The translations under genes and the position numbers were made by a program. The notes below the pieces were generated by a model, which saw only the letters and a program-made list of their open reading frames with translations, had not been told where the DNA came from and ran no database searches. Below are positions 63,719 to 64,000 of a stretch of DNA of 64,000 nucleotides, one piece after another; position 1 is the first letter of the stretch; each line of letters opens with the position of its first letter. Source of the DNA: CAZPQK01 sp964588695 (GTDB taxonomy: Bacteria > Krumholzibacteriota > Krumholzibacteriia > WVZY01 > JAKEHA01); contig CAZPQK010000010.1 in the NCBI GenBank assembly GCA_964588695.1, positions 62,001 to 126,000 of the forward strand. Direction: 5' to 3'.

Positions 63719-64000
63719 GAATCCTCCGGCGGCGGAGCGGCAACAATGGTTACGCGTCGACCGTCAACTTTAACGCGCTGCGTGGCGATAAGTTCGATGG
63801 CGTCCGCAAAAATGCGGTGTTCCTCGGCAAGTATCCGCTCGGCTAACGTCGCGGCCGTATCTTCGTCAAGAACCGGTACACTGGCCTGACGAATGATCGC
63901 CCCGCCGTCGACGGTGTCGTCGACAAAATGAACAGTCGCACCGGCGATCTTGACGCCGTATTCAAATGCCTGTCCGGGTCCATTCAATCCGGGAAAAGCG
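63715..64000 (-). CDS. purN: Phosphoribosylglycinamide formyltransferase, C-terminal part (N-terminus beyond window)
   Basis: Only the last 94 residues are in the window. They read AFPGLNGPGQAFEYGVKIAG then ATVHFVDDTVDGGAIIRQ, matching the conserved PurN region after the catalytic His-x-Ser-Leu loop (THVHYVDEGVDTGPIL-type), and the family tail EEHRIFADAIELI. The stop overlaps the purC start. It heads the purN-purC-purH-guaA run in transcription order, with its start off the right end. Confidence 0.93.
   Translation of the reverse strand, partial: AFPGLNGPGQAFEYGVKIAGATVHFVDDTVDGGAIIRQASVPVLDEDTAATLAERILAEEHRIFADAIELIATQRVKVDGRRVTIVAAPPPEDS

Overview
The window is gene-dense chromosomal DNA, roughly 55% G+C by eye, from a diderm (Gram-negative) bacterium. 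The best phylum-level clues point to the FCB assemblage. SecA carries the long insertions and extra Cys pair seen in Bacteroidetes-type SecA. The Ig-like lipoprotein at 41370 starts its mature part with the Gly-Gly-Pro-rich segment familiar from Bacteroidetes-related genomes. There is also an HslUV/CodV-type/TrmFO/Smg block, a CMK-PlsC fusion, and a peptidase/propeller/OMP-barrel fusion. A candidate phylum such as Zixibacteria or a relative would fit, but this cannot be settled from sequence reading alone.

Layout. Apart from metH, rpsT and one HNH endonuclease gene, all genes are on the minus strand in tightly packed operons, with 4-nt GTGA/ATGA or 8-nt overlaps. Reading in minus-strand gene order from the right: purN-purC-purH-guaA (63715-64000 down to 59716); an envelope cluster of lytic transglycosylase, NHL protein, dolichol-kinase-like membrane protein, TPR protein, J-domain/TPR protein and a membrane-anchored PQQ propeller protein (59651 down to 51585); secA; smg and trmFO; xerC-hslV-hslU-argF-Ig-like lipoprotein-dapF-peptidase/barrel fusion-proS (46239 down to 36007). 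Next comes the plus-strand HNH gene and rpsT, then xerD, then scpA-scpB-rluB-hisC-cmk/plsC-rpsA (32994 down to 26031). LapA/LapB-like genes, a SPOR protein, mutS, a Rossmann/GAF/GGDEF-like sensor, mutL and miaA follow (25891 down to 15492). Then tRNA-Gly, a lipoprotein, a DUF512 radical-SAM protein, der-plsY-gpsA, a MerR-type regulator, tRNA-Pro, a lipoprotein and leuS (down to 6719). Plus-strand metH comes next, and a glycosyltransferase-surE-pcm-COG2426 operon runs off the left end.

Themes. Most content is housekeeping: purine synthesis, protein secretion, translation, tRNA modification, mismatch repair and chromosome segregation. The accessory interest lies in the envelope proteins, a poorly explained sensor between mutS and mutL, and the expression signals. 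Two tRNA genes each sit 10-13 nt upstream of a lipoprotein start that lacks a Shine-Dalgarno sequence, with promoter -35 boxes overlapping the preceding stop codon. The lytic transglycosylase appears to be leaderless. One lipoprotein has a strong ribosome-binding site and an intact signal peptide but no ATG/GTG/TTG start, only a GTA overlapping the upstream TAA. Two near-identical palindromes occur at 6526 and, inside the HNH gene, at 35402. No CRISPR array, insertion sequence, prophage or rRNA was seen.
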